From Oscillospiraceae bacterium (GTDB lineage Bacteria > Bacillota > Clostridia > Oscillospirales > Ruminococcaceae): a stretch of 64,000 bases of DNA. Shown piece after piece: positions 51,565 through 60,652 of this stretch. The position numbers and the translations under genes are program-made. The notes beneath the pieces are model-generated. The model did no database searches, was not told the origin of the DNA, and worked only from the letters and a program-made list of their open reading frames with translations. The stretch covers positions 51,023 to 115,022 of the forward strand of contig SVMZ01000005.1 of the NCBI GenBank assembly GCA_015067185.1, read 5' to 3'. Position 1 is the first letter of the stretch. The number at the start of each line of letters is the position of its first letter.

Positions 51565-52011
51565 ATGGCTTTTATGTCTAAGTTTAAGGATTTTATGGGA
51601 ATTCCGCAGGATGAAGAAACTGAGGAAGAGGAACTCGATATTATATCGAAAGAACCGGAAGAAGAGAAGAAGCCCGCACCTCAGGTGACAAGACATGCAA
51701 ACGGCAATAAGGTAGTGAACATACATACAACTACACAGCTTCAGGTCGTGCTTGTAAAACCGGAGCGGTTTGAAGATGTGCGTCCCATTGCTGATCATCT
51801 GAATTCCAAGAATACTGTTGTTCTCAATCTCGAGTCCACCAATAAGGATGTTTCTCGCAGGCTGGTTGATTTTCTCAGCGGTGTTGCTTATGCCAATCAG
51901 GGACAGATAAAAAAAGTGGCAAACAGCACTTATATCATCACCCCGTATAATGTCAATATCATGGGAGATTTGTTGGATGAGTTGGAGAGCAGCGGAGTCT
52001 ATTTCGGATGA
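51565..52011 (+). CDS. sepF: cell division protein SepF
   Basis: SepF (148 residues) anchors and bundles FtsZ at the division site. The N-terminal amphipathic helix (MAFMSKFKDFMGI) that binds the membrane, an acidic linker (about 18-45), and the conserved core (QLQVVLVKPERFEDVRPIADHL, RRLVDFLSGVAYANQGQIKKV) are all present. ATG 51565 has AGGAGG 9 bases upstream; the longer frame lacks a site. It has its own promoter and overlaps the next gene by 4 bases. No ylmE precedes it, unlike in Bacillus. Confidence 0.95.
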   Translation: MAFMSKFKDFMGIPQDEETEEEELDIISKEPEEEKKPAPQVTRHANGNKVVNIHTTTQLQVVLVKPERFEDVRPIADHLNSKNTVVLNLESTNKDVSRRLVDFLSGVAYANQGQIKKVANSTYIITPYNVNIMGDLLDELESSGVYFG

Positions 52012-52781
52012 TAGACATCAATCTGCTTGAAGGCAAAGAAGCGGCGCTTGCAGCAAGAGCAGGTGAAATATTTATATCGGCAGACACAGGAAAGCTTGGT
52101 TATGCAAGGTTCATCGGTTTTCTGGATGAACGTGCGGCTGAGATCGTGCTGGCTGCAGCTGCAAGGGTTGGTTTTCGCAATGTGTGTTTTTTCGGTGGGT
52201 ATGAAGGGGCCGAACGGGTCTATCTCGGGGTTTTTCCCGATTATGAGGAACCGAATGAAACGGAATATCCTATTACCGCCGTTGAACTGAGTTACCGTGA
52301 GGCAGATAAACCGTCCCACAGAGATTTCCTCGGAGCGATTCTTGCGCTTGGAATCAAGAGGGAAACGATTGGAGATATTCTGGTTGGGCAAAATAAATGT
52401 ATTGTATTTTTGGCTTCCTCTGTGTCGGGACTGGTGCTTGGTGAACTGAGTAAGGTAGGAAGAGTAGGGGTGAAATCTGCTCTCTGGCAGGGAGGAGACC
52501 TTCCCATAACCAAAGAGACACGCGAGATAGCAGGGACGATTGGTTCGGCAAGACTGGATGCGGTTATTGCACTTGTGACAAAGCAATCCAGAGGAAAAGC
52601 GGTTGGATTGATCAGTGCCGGGGCGGTACGTGTCAACGGCTGCACAGAGCTTTCTGCGTCTCATCCGCTGGACGAGGGAGACAGACTGTCGATCAAGGGC
52701 TACGGCAGGTTTGATGTGTGTGAATTCGGCGGTAAAACGGGAAAAGGAAGACTGCATGTAACGTGCAGAAAATATTTATAG
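52008..52781 (+). CDS. ylmH: S4-domain RNA-binding protein YlmH
   Basis: A 257-residue protein with an N-terminal YlmH fold and a C-terminal S4 RNA-binding domain (KAVGLISAGAVRVNGCTELSASHPLDEGDRLSI). Characterised relatives act on stalled 50S ribosome complexes in quality control. The central motif AILALGIKRETIGDILV is typical. It overlaps sepF by ATGA, and the usual ylmG between them is absent. Confidence 0.92.
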   Translation: MIDINLLEGKEAALAARAGEIFISADTGKLGYARFIGFLDERAAEIVLAAAARVGFRNVCFFGGYEGAERVYLGVFPDYEEPNETEYPITAVELSYREADKPSHRDFLGAILALGIKRETIGDILVGQNKCIVFLASSVSGLVLGELSKVGRVGVKSALWQGGDLPITKETREIAGTIGSARLDAVIALVTKQSRGKAVGLISAGAVRVNGCTELSASHPLDEGDRLSIKGYGRFDVCEFGGKTGKGRLHVTCRKYL

Positions 52782-52797
52782 CAAGGAGTGTATCAGG

Positions 52798-53532
52798 ATG
52801 CTTAAGCCGAGAGATATTGCAAACAAAAGCTTTGAACGGGCGTCACGCGGTTATAAATTTGAAGACGTCGATATATTTATGTCGGAGATAACAGTTGCTT
52901 ATACCGAATTGTATGAAACAAACCAGCAGTTGGAGCAGCAGTTGGAAGTTCTTGCTGAAAAGATAGAGGAATACCGTGAGAGCGAAGACAGTCTGCGCAG
53001 TGTGCTGCTTGGAGCACAGAAGCTGGGCGACAGCATTGTACGTGAGTCCCGTGCGAAAGCCGAAGTTCTTACACAGGAGGCCAATGCCAAAGCCGAGGCT
53101 ATTGTAGCTGCCGCGATCGAAAAATCCAAGGGAATATTGATTGACAATGAGAACAGGATCGCCAAAGAACAGGCGGAACTGGATTCTCTGAGAAGAGATG
53201 TTGCTGCATTTAAGCAGGATTTACTTTCGCTTTACCGCAGACATTTTGAACTGATTGCAGAAATTCCGGATTATGAGGGAGACGAGGAGCTGGAAGAAAA
53301 GGAAGTTCCAGCCGAGAGTTTTGCTCCTGATGTGGAAGAGCCTGCAAAGGTTATGGTCGAAGAAGCGGCTGAGGTTGAAGAGGCGCCTGCGTTTGCCGTT
53401 TCCGATGAAGCAGAGAAGCAGGAACCCAGCGAAGAAACTGCAGAAATGGATTTCGACAGCGTGGCAAAGGAATATGATTTTTCGGGACTGAAATTCCAGT
53501 TTACCGATGAAATCGATAAAAGAAAATCATAA
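52798..53532 (+). CDS. divIVA: DivIVA-domain protein
   Basis: The product (244 residues) has the N-terminal DivIVA membrane-targeting segment (MLKPRDIANKSFERASRGYKFEDVDIFM), coiled coils over about 35-80 and 90-150, and an acidic, Pro-rich C-terminal tail with repeated EEP/EEA runs. DivIVA marks strongly curved membrane at the septum and poles and recruits division and wall-growth proteins. AAGGAG is 9 bases before the ATG. Its place in the sepF-ylmH-divIVA-ileS order supports the role. Confidence 0.93.
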   Translation: MLKPRDIANKSFERASRGYKFEDVDIFMSEITVAYTELYETNQQLEQQLEVLAEKIEEYRESEDSLRSVLLGAQKLGDSIVRESRAKAEVLTQEANAKAEAIVAAAIEKSKGILIDNENRIAKEQAELDSLRRDVAAFKQDLLSLYRRHFELIAEIPDYEGDEELEEKEVPAESFAPDVEEPAKVMVEEAAEVEEAPAFAVSDEAEKQEPSEETAEMDFDSVAKEYDFSGLKFQFTDEIDKRKS

Positions 53533-53602
53533 AAAAGCAAAATAAAGTTTATCCGGAAGCGAGATATGCTTTCGGAAGACTGTCATATATCTGGAGGAAA
53601 TT

Positions 53603-56362
53603 ATGGCTGAGGATTATAACAAGACATTGAATCTACCGAAAACTGACTTCCCGATGAGAGCATCTCTTCCGCAGCGTGAGCCCGGTATGCTCGAGAACTG
53701 GGAAAAAGACCGTCTTTATTATAAGATGGTAGAGAAGAATCAGGGTAAGCCGAAGTATATTCTGCACGATGGACCTCCGTATGCAAACGGCGGCATCCAT
53801 CTTGGTACTGCTCTGAATAAAGTGCTTAAGGATTTCATCGTGAAGCATAAGAATATGTCCGGTTTTGAGGCTCCTTATGTTCCCGGTTGGGATACCCACG
53901 GTCTTCCCATCGAGCTTAGAGCTATGAAAAAACTTGGCGTAGGAAAAGTGCTCTCTCCGATAGAGCTTCGTAAGCATTGCCGTGAGTTTGCTCTGGAATA
54001 TCTCGATCTCCAGCGCGATCAGTTTAAGCGTCTTGGTGTTATCGGCGATTTTGATGATCCCTATCTCACCCTTAAACCTGAGTTTGAGGCAAGACAGATC
54101 GAAATCTTTGGCGCTATGGCAAACAAAGGCTTCATCTATAAGGGCCTGAAACCTGTCTATTGGTGCCCCGAGTGCAAGACTGCTCTGGCTGAGGCTGAAA
54201 TTGAATATTCCGAAGATAAATGCGATTCTATCTATGTAAAATTTAAGGTTGCCGATGATAAGGGTAAGCTGAGTGCACTGGGCGCAGAGCTGGATAAAAC
54301 CTATTTTGTCATCTGGACAACAACAACATGGACACTCCCCGGCAATAACGCTATCTGCCTTGGACCGGAGTTTGAATATGCTGTATATAAGGCAAACGGC
54401 GAATACTATGTAATGGCAAAAGAGCTTGCTCCTTCTGCTTTCAAAGCTGCAGGTATTGAAGAGTATGAGGTTATCGGTGAGCTGATGGGCAAGGATTGCG
54501 AATACATGACCTATACCCATCCCTTTATTGAAAGAACCTCTCTCATCATCGTCGGTGACCATGTCACTCTCGAAAGTGGTACCGGTTGCGTTCATACAGC
54601 TCCCGGTCACGGTGTTGAGGACTATGTTGTATGCGTAAATAACTATCCCGAAATCGAACTGCTTGTTCCCGTTGACGGCGACGGCAAGATGACCGCAGAG
54701 GCCGGTCAGTTTGCAGGTCTCACCACCGATGATGCAAGCAAAGCAATTGCAAAGCATCTGGCTGAGACAGGCTATCTCTTTGCACATTCCAAGATCATCC
54801 ACCAGTATCCGCACTGCTGGCGCTGCCACAATCCCATCCTCTTCCGTGCTACAGAGCAGTGGTTCTGCTCCATCGACAGCATCAAGGAGGATGCCGTCAA
54901 GGCTGTCCGCAGCGTTGAATGGATCCCTGAGTGGGGCGAAAACCGCATGGAAAACATGATCCGTGACAGAAGCGACTGGTGTATTTCCCGTCAGCGTACT
55001 TGGGGTGTTCCCATTCCTATTTTCTACTGCAAACAGTGCAATAAGCCTGTTGTAAACGAAGAGAGCATTGACGCTGTTTCTGATCTCTTCAGAAAAGAAG
55101 GTTCCGACGGTTGGTATACCCATGAGGCAGAAGAGATTCTTCCCGCAGGCTTTAAGTGTGAGTGCGGATGCGGTGAGTTCAGAAAAGAAACCGATATTAT
55201 GGACGTTTGGTTCGATTCCGGTGTTACCCATGCAGCAGTTTGCATGGAGCGTCCCGAACTTGAATGGCCTACAGACCTCTATCTGGAGGGTGCTGACCAG
55301 TATCGCGGTTGGTTCCAGTCTTCTCTGCTCACCAGTGTTGCATGGAAGGGTGTATCTCCCTATAAAGCAGTTTGCACACACGGTTGGGTTGTTGATGGTG
55401 AAGGCAAACAGATGCACAAATCACTCGGCAACGGTGTTGATCCTGCAGATGTCATCAAGGATTACGGCGCAGATCTGCTCAGACTTTGGGTTGCTTCCTC
55501 CGACTATCATGCTGATATCCGTTATTCCAAGGATATCATGAAGCAGCTCTCTGAGGTTTACCGCAAGGTTCGTAACACCCAGCGCTTCATCCTCGGTAAC
55601 ATCTATGACTTCGATCCCAACAAGGATATGGTTCCCAACGATCAGCTTCCTGAACTTGATAAATGGGCTCTCATTACTACCGCAAAACTGATTGAAAAAT
55701 GCAGTGAAGCATACGATAAGTTTGATTTCCATATCATTTATCATACCATTAACAACTTCTGCACCATCGATATGTCCAACTTCTATCTGGATATCATCAA
55801 GGACAGACTCTATGTTGAGAAGGCTGATTCTCTCCCGCGCAGAGCTGCACAGACCGTTATCTACAAGATTCTCCGTGCAATGACTCTGATGCTTGCTCCG
55901 ATTCTCTCCTTCACAAGTGAAGAGGTTTGGGGATATATTCCCAAGCTTGCTGATGACAATGCAGAATCTATCTTCTTTAACGATATGCCCAAGGCTGATG
56001 AGCATATTGAATATGATGCCGAGTTTATGGCCAAGTGGGAAGCAATCAAGGGTCTCCGCGATAGAGTCAACAAACAGCTGGAGGAGGCACGTGCAGCGAA
56101 GGTAATCGGTAAGGCTCTGGAAGCTAAAGTTACCATTACTGCCGGCGATGAATATGATTTCATCAAGTCTGTTGAAAACGAACTGCTTGCCGCTTTCATC
56201 GTATCTGATGTTGAGCTGGTCAAGGGCGAAGGCGAAACTGTTATTGATGTCAAGGTCGCTGAGGGTGAGAAGTGTAACCGCTGCTGGATGCACAGCACCA
56301 CAGTTGGTACAGATCCTAATCATCCTACTCTCTGCGCACGCTGTGCAAAAATTGTTGGATAA
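53603..56362 (+). CDS. ileS: isoleucyl-tRNA synthetase
   Basis: IleRS (919 residues) charges tRNA-Ile. The class I HIGH signature is GGIHLGTALN (near residue 60). The KMSKS loop reads KQMHKSLGNG, with Gln and His in place of the first Lys and the Ser. The editing (CP1) domain includes WTTTTWTLPGNNA. The C-terminal zinc site has KCNRCW and LCARC pairs. GGAGG precedes the ATG. Codon choice is strongly biased (TCC, CTC, AAG), unlike the small genes around it, as expected of a highly expressed gene. No T-box is present in the 70-base gap upstream, in contrast to many Firmicutes ileS genes. Confidence 0.97.
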   Translation: MAEDYNKTLNLPKTDFPMRASLPQREPGMLENWEKDRLYYKMVEKNQGKPKYILHDGPPYANGGIHLGTALNKVLKDFIVKHKNMSGFEAPYVPGWDTHGLPIELRAMKKLGVGKVLSPIELRKHCREFALEYLDLQRDQFKRLGVIGDFDDPYLTLKPEFEARQIEIFGAMANKGFIYKGLKPVYWCPECKTALAEAEIEYSEDKCDSIYVKFKVADDKGKLSALGAELDKTYFVIWTTTTWTLPGNNAICLGPEFEYAVYKANGEYYVMAKELAPSAFKAAGIEEYEVIGELMGKDCEYMTYTHPFIERTSLIIVGDHVTLESGTGCVHTAPGHGVEDYVVCVNNYPEIELLVPVDGDGKMTAEAGQFAGLTTDDASKAIAKHLAETGYLFAHSKIIHQYPHCWRCHNPILFRATEQWFCSIDSIKEDAVKAVRSVEWIPEWGENRMENMIRDRSDWCISRQRTWGVPIPIFYCKQCNKPVVNEESIDAVSDLFRKEGSDGWYTHEAEEILPAGFKCECGCGEFRKETDIMDVWFDSGVTHAAVCMERPELEWPTDLYLEGADQYRGWFQSSLLTSVAWKGVSPYKAVCTHGWVVDGEGKQMHKSLGNGVDPADVIKDYGADLLRLWVASSDYHADIRYSKDIMKQLSEVYRKVRNTQRFILGNIYDFDPNKDMVPNDQLPELDKWALITTAKLIEKCSEAYDKFDFHIIYHTINNFCTIDMSNFYLDIIKDRLYVEKADSLPRRAAQTVIYKILRAMTLMLAPILSFTSEEVWGYIPKLADDNAESIFFNDMPKADEHIEYDAEFMAKWEAIKGLRDRVNKQLEEARAAKVIGKALEAKVTITAGDEYDFIKSVENELLAAFIVSDVELVKGEGETVIDVKVAEGEKCNRCWMHSTTVGTDPNHPTLCARCAKIVG

Positions 56363-56383
56363 AATATACCCGGAGAGGTTGCA

Positions 56384-56947
56384 ATGAGAAAAAAAGATAA
56401 AATAATCGGCACAATAGTGATGCTGTTCATGCTGGCAGTGGATCACCTTACGAAATATTGGGCGATTGTATCGCTGAAAGGTCAGGAGCCAATCAAAGTC
56501 TGGCAGAACGTCTTCCATTTTGTTTATGCCGAAAACCGCGGTGCGGCATTCAGTATGCTTCAAAATAAGCGGATATTCTTAATCCTGTTTACTGCCGCAG
56601 CAATTATCCTGGTGCTTTGGATGATATATTTTGATAAGTTCAAATTTAACAGAGCAGCATCCATAGGGCTTTGTTTGATTGCATCGGGAGGAATAGGGAA
56701 TCTCATTGACCGTATTTTTCGGGCATATGTGGTGGATTTCATCTACTTTGTCCCCATTAATTTCCCGGTTTTCAATGTTGCCGATGCCTGTGTTACCATT
56801 GGCACAATCATATTTGCAATAGGTTTTATGGTGGATGAGTTTCGCGCGGCTAAAAGCGCGAAGCTCTCCGCCGCAGCGGAAACATCAGTCAGTGAAGAGG
56901 TTCCGCAGGAGAGTTCTCTGCCCACAAGTGAGACAGAGGATAGATAA
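56384..56947 (+). CDS. lspA: signal peptidase II (prolipoprotein signal peptidase)
   Basis: LspA (187 residues) is the membrane aspartyl protease that removes signal peptides from lipid-modified prolipoproteins, such as the lipoproteins at 32.7 and 34.6 kb. Four helices are visible. The catalytic aspartates lie in GNLIDRIF and FNVADACVTIG, and ENRGAAFSML is the usual N-terminal block. A 35-residue Ser/Glu-rich tail extends beyond the usual length. It follows ileS by 21 bases and is clearly in the same operon. Confidence 0.95.
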   Translation: MRKKDKIIGTIVMLFMLAVDHLTKYWAIVSLKGQEPIKVWQNVFHFVYAENRGAAFSMLQNKRIFLILFTAAAIILVLWMIYFDKFKFNRAASIGLCLIASGGIGNLIDRIFRAYVVDFIYFVPINFPVFNVADACVTIGTIIFAIGFMVDEFRAAKSAKLSAAAETSVSEEVPQESSLPTSETEDR

Positions 56948-56994
56948 ATGATCCACAGTCGCCTGTTCTGACATCAGGCGGTTCAGGAGGAAGC

Positions 56995-57921
56995 GTGGAT
57001 ACAGTTAAAACATATATTTCTGAGAGTTCGGGGCAGCGGTTGGATGTATTTATTGCAGAGGCAGGGGAGATGACACGCTCTGCAGCACAAAAGCTGATAG
57101 AAAACGGCTGTGTACAGGTCAATGGTCGTCCCGTCTCCAAAAATACCAAGCTCAAGGCGGGAGATACTGTCTCTGCAGAAATACCGGAAGCAGTTCCGTA
57201 TGAAGCGGTTGCACAGGATATCCCCATAGATGTGGTGTATGAGGACGAGCATCTGCTTGTGGTGAATAAGCCGAAAGGGATGGTTGTTCATCCTGCGGCT
57301 GGAAATCCCGATGGAACACTAGTCAATGCACTGATGCACCACTGTGGTGATTCACTTTCCGGAATTAACGGTGTGCTCCGTCCGGGAATTGTACACCGCA
57401 TTGATAAAGATACAAGCGGTTTGCTTGTAGTGGCCAAAACCAATGAAGCGCATCTGGTATTGGCCGAAGCTGTCAAGGAACACAACTTTACAAGAATATA
57501 TGAAGCTGTGGTCTATGGCAACATCAAGGAAGAAAATGGAACCATTGATCTTCCCATTGCCAGACATCCGGTAGACCGGAAGCGTATGGCGGTGGCGACA
57601 GCGAATGTGAAAAGTGCCAGAAATGCTGTTACCCACTATGAAGTGCTGGAACGCTATCAAGGCTTCACCCGTGTGCAGCTGAAGCTGCAGACCGGAAGGA
57701 CTCATCAAATCAGGGTGCATATGTCGTATAGGGGGCACCCTGTGGCGGGGGATCCGGTATACGGTCCAAAGAAAGTGATCACCTCACTGGGTGGTCAGTG
57801 CCTGCATGCCGGTGTTCTTGGTTTTATCCATCCCATTACAGGAGAATATATGGAGTTTCGTGCGCCATTGCCCGAGTATTTCACCTCCTTTATCAAGAGC
57901 TTAGAGGAGAAAAGCAGATGA
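56995..57921 (+). CDS. rluD: RluD-family 23S rRNA pseudouridine synthase
   Basis: A 308-residue enzyme converting uridines of large-subunit rRNA to pseudouridine. An N-terminal S4 domain (QRLDVFIAEAGEMTRSAAQKLIENGCVQVNG) precedes the catalytic domain; the catalytic Asp is in HRIDKDTSGLLVVAK. The terminal GHPVAGDPVYG block is intact. GTG start with AGGAGG 4 bases upstream. A small hairpin (56960-56980) sits in the gap after lspA. It overlaps the HAD gene by 4 bases. Confidence 0.93.
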   Translation: MDTVKTYISESSGQRLDVFIAEAGEMTRSAAQKLIENGCVQVNGRPVSKNTKLKAGDTVSAEIPEAVPYEAVAQDIPIDVVYEDEHLLVVNKPKGMVVHPAAGNPDGTLVNALMHHCGDSLSGINGVLRPGIVHRIDKDTSGLLVVAKTNEAHLVLAEAVKEHNFTRIYEAVVYGNIKEENGTIDLPIARHPVDRKRMAVATANVKSARNAVTHYEVLERYQGFTRVQLKLQTGRTHQIRVHMSYRGHPVAGDPVYGPKKVITSLGGQCLHAGVLGFIHPITGEYMEFRAPLPEYFTSFIKSLEEKSR

Positions 57922-58736
57922 TCAGGAAAATAAGTGATATTCTTTTGCTGAGTGATTTGGACGGGACTCTTTTTGATGAACCGTATGGTGCAGCCTGTCG
58001 TGTGTCAGCACAGAATTGCGAGGCAGTGAAGAGGTTCATTGAAAAAGGCGGAAATTTTGCAATTGCCAGCGGACGTGCGCATCCCTTCGCACTGGAACTG
58101 ATTGGAGATACCAAGATCAATGCCCCCTCTGTGTTTGTCAATGGCGGATATCTCTACAACCCGGAGACAAAGGAGTTTTCCTGTCAGGTGTATATTGAAG
58201 ATATAACAAGGGAAGAGGTAAAAAACGCAGTTGAAGAATACGGAAAGGTAGCCTTGGCGGTATACTATACGGATGATGGTCAGTTTCAACTGATAGACAG
58301 AGATGATTTTCATCTTGCAGAAAGCGAAACTTGTGGCGACAAAAGTCAGGACAACCCGGCAAGTAAAGTCTATAAATATATGATTTTTACACATCCGGAG
58401 AATATCAATGAACTGGTCGCTTTTATGAAAAATAGATTCGGAGATAAGGTTGAGGTTGTAATTTCGGCAAATGTTCTTGTAGAGATTTTGCCGAAAGGCA
58501 ATTCAAAAGCTTCCGGAATAAAAAAACTGATTGAATCTACAGGATGGGATCCTGAAAATGTGATTGCAGTAGGGGACTACTACAACGATATAGAGATGCT
58601 TGATATTGCAGGGATTGCAGTTGCGATGGGCAATGCACCGGACGATGTAAAGGCTCATGCGGATTTCTGTGTAAAATCCTGTGAGGAACACGGTGTAGCT
58701 GACCTGATAGAGCGTCTTGAGCAAACTTATTTATAA
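57918..58736 (+). CDS. HAD-superfamily Cof-type phosphatase
   Basis: A 272-residue HAD hydrolase of subclass IIB. Motif I is LLSDLDGTLFD (nucleophile Asp near residue 13), motif II is the Ser in AIASGRAH, the Lys is in LPKGNSKASGIKKL, and motif IV is AVGDYYNDIEML. Cof-type enzymes dephosphorylate sugar phosphates, FMN or pyridoxal phosphate with loose specificity. ATG 57918 overlaps the rluD stop (ATGA), which settles the start. Confidence 0.9.
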   Translation: MIRKISDILLLSDLDGTLFDEPYGAACRVSAQNCEAVKRFIEKGGNFAIASGRAHPFALELIGDTKINAPSVFVNGGYLYNPETKEFSCQVYIEDITREEVKNAVEEYGKVALAVYYTDDGQFQLIDRDDFHLAESETCGDKSQDNPASKVYKYMIFTHPENINELVAFMKNRFGDKVEVVISANVLVEILPKGNSKASGIKKLIESTGWDPENVIAVGDYYNDIEMLDIAGIAVAMGNAPDDVKAHADFCVKSCEEHGVADLIERLEQTYL

Positions 58737-58783
58737 ATTGCTGTTTACCATAAATGATTTATTGTTAAGGAGTGGTTGGATCA

Positions 58784-59626
58784 ATGAATGAAGCAACAAA
58801 AAAAGAACTGATGATAACCGCCTGTAAGATCAGGATGGGCATCATCGAAGGTGTTTTTAACGCAAAATCCGGTCATCCGGGCGGTTCTCTCTCCATGACC
58901 GATATCCTCACATATCTTTATTTTAAAGAGATGAACGTCGATCCCAAGAACCCCAAGTGGGAAGACCGCGACCGTTTTGTACTCTCCAAGGGTCACTGCG
59001 CACCGGCTCTCTATTCTGCTCTTGCTCACAAGGGATTTTTCCCGGTGGAGGAACTGAAAACGCTTAGAAAGATCGGATCCAGACTGCAGGGACATCCCGA
59101 TATGAAGGGGACTCCCGGTGTGGATATGACCAGTGGTTCCCTGGGACAGGGCGTATCCGCAGCAGGCGGAATGGCTCTTGCAGCAAAGATTGACAACAAA
59201 GATTATCGTGTTTACGCTTATCTCGGCGATGGCGAAATCGAAGAAGGACAGGTTTGGGAAGCTGCTATGTTTGCCGCCCATAAAAAGCTGGATAACCTTT
59301 GCGTTATTGTAGATTTCAATGGGCTTCAGATCGACGGTGCGATCACAGAAGTTAACTCTCCCTGCCCCATTCCCGAGAAGTATGAAGCTTTTGGTTTCAA
59401 TGTCATCACCATTGATGCACATGACTTTGACCAGATCGAAGCTGCTTTTGAGCAGGCAAAGACTGTAAAAGGCAAGCCCACAGCGATTATTGCTGTCAGC
59501 ACCAAGGGTAAGGGCGTATCCTATATGCTCAACAAGGCATCCTGGCACGGCACAGCCCCCAACAAAGAGCAGTATGATATCGCTATGGCAGAGCTCAACG
59601 CAGAGCTTGCAGCATTGGAGGAATAA
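58784..59626 (+). CDS. transketolase, N-terminal (TPP-binding) subunit
   Basis: The product (280 residues) is the first half of a split transketolase of the pentose phosphate pathway. It has the TPP-site SGHPGGSLSMTDILTYLYF, the GDGEIEEGQVWEA metal-binding motif and SKGHCAPALY. AAGGAG is 11 bases before ATG 58784; a GTG at 58772 overlaps that site. The C-terminal subunit follows 2 bases later. No own promoter was confidently seen in the short gap upstream. Confidence 0.95.
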   Translation: MNEATKKELMITACKIRMGIIEGVFNAKSGHPGGSLSMTDILTYLYFKEMNVDPKNPKWEDRDRFVLSKGHCAPALYSALAHKGFFPVEELKTLRKIGSRLQGHPDMKGTPGVDMTSGSLGQGVSAAGGMALAAKIDNKDYRVYAYLGDGEIEEGQVWEAAMFAAHKKLDNLCVIVDFNGLQIDGAITEVNSPCPIPEKYEAFGFNVITIDAHDFDQIEAAFEQAKTVKGKPTAIIAVSTKGKGVSYMLNKASWHGTAPNKEQYDIAMAELNAELAALEE

Positions 59627-59628
59627 TT

Positions 59629-60576
59629 ATGGCAGATATGATCAAAAAAGCAACCAGAGAAAGCTACGGTGAAGCTCTTGTTGAGCTTGCCGATATCAAT
59701 GATAAGGTAGTCGTTCTTGATGCTGACCTTGCAGAAGCGACCAAGAGCGGTATGTTCAAGAAAAAGTGCCCGGAACGTTTCTTTGACTGCGGTATTGCTG
59801 AGGCCAACCTTGTTGGTACCGCTGCCGGACTTGCTACCTGCGGTAAAATTCCCTTCATCAGCTCTTTTGCCATGTTCCTCGCCGGACGTGCCTTTGAGCA
59901 GATCAGAAACTCTATTGGTTATCCCCACATGAACGTTAAGGTTTGTGCGACCCATGCCGGAATCTCCGTTGGTGAAGACGGTGCTACCCATCAGTGCAAT
60001 GAAGACATTGCTCTTATGCGCTCTATTCCTGGCATGACCGTTATCAGCCCCTCCGATCATATTGAGGCAAAGGCTGCTGTAAAGGCTGCTGCAGAGTTCG
60101 AAGGTCCTGTATATATCCGTTTTGGTCGTGTTGCTGCCCCTGTTTTCAATACCAATGAAGACTATCAGTTTGAAATTGGCAAGGGTATCCAGCTTCGCGA
60201 TGGTAAGGATGTTACCATTGTTGCAACAGGACTTATGGTATATGAGGCGATGATGGCTGCGGAGACACTGGCAGAGCAGGGTATTGATGCCAGAGTTATC
60301 AATATCCATACCATTAAACCGATCGATCGCGATATCATCATTAAGGCTGCTAAGGAGACTGGTGCAATTCTCACAGTAGAAGAGCATTCTGTCATCGGCG
60401 GACTGGGTGAGGCTGTGGCTGCTGTTACAGCAGAGGAAGCTCCTGTTCGTGTTGTAAAGATTGGTCTCAATGATAAGTTTGGATATTCCGGACCGGCACT
60501 TGAACTTCTCAAAATGGAAGGTCTTTGCGCTGAGAATATTGCTGCAAAAGCGAAGGCTCTTGCAGAATCCAAATAA
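59629..60576 (+). CDS. transketolase, C-terminal (pyrimidine-binding) subunit
   Basis: The product (315 residues) is the second half of split transketolase: the pyrimidine-binding domain with FDCGIAEANLVGTAAGLA (catalytic Glu) and SFAMFLAGRAFEQIRNSI, followed by the transketolase C domain (VIGGLGEAVAAVTAEEAPVRVVKIG). It pairs with the preceding gene, separated by 2 bases. Codon bias is strong, suggesting high expression. Confidence 0.95.
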   Translation: MADMIKKATRESYGEALVELADINDKVVVLDADLAEATKSGMFKKKCPERFFDCGIAEANLVGTAAGLATCGKIPFISSFAMFLAGRAFEQIRNSIGYPHMNVKVCATHAGISVGEDGATHQCNEDIALMRSIPGMTVISPSDHIEAKAAVKAAAEFEGPVYIRFGRVAAPVFNTNEDYQFEIGKGIQLRDGKDVTIVATGLMVYEAMMAAETLAEQGIDARVINIHTIKPIDRDIIIKAAKETGAILTVEEHSVIGGLGEAVAAVTAEEAPVRVVKIGLNDKFGYSGPALELLKMEGLCAENIAAKAKALAESK

Positions 60577-60591
60577 GTATAAATAAGATGT

Positions 60592-60630
60592 AGCCCCTGT
60601 TTGATTATGTTCTTTTGTCAAGCAGGGGCT
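60592..60630 (+). other. hairpin after transketolase genes
   Basis: AGCCCCTG (60592-60599) and CAGGGGCT (60623-60630) pair with extra inner bases (TTTG/CAAG). The T-run is missing (TTGCTGC follows), so it may be a weak terminator or an RNA-stabilising hairpin. Confidence 0.5.
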
Positions 60631-60652
60631 TGCTGCAACAGGAGGAAAAGAT

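Noticed and set aside
53551..53578. Hairpin (TCCGGAAGC/GCTTTCGGA) in the gap before ileS, considered as a T-box remnant
   Set aside because: No GGTGGTACCGCG-like core, no stem I motifs and too little space; simply a small hairpin.
53633..55417. 594-codon open frame opposite ileS
   Set aside because: Entirely antisense to a strongly conserved gene, with the residue pattern of a reverse-frame shadow (Cys- and Phe-rich, no motif).
56960..56980. CGCCTG/CAGGCG hairpin between lspA and rluD, considered as a terminator
   Set aside because: No T-run follows and the genes are closely spaced in the same direction, so it probably does not stop transcription.
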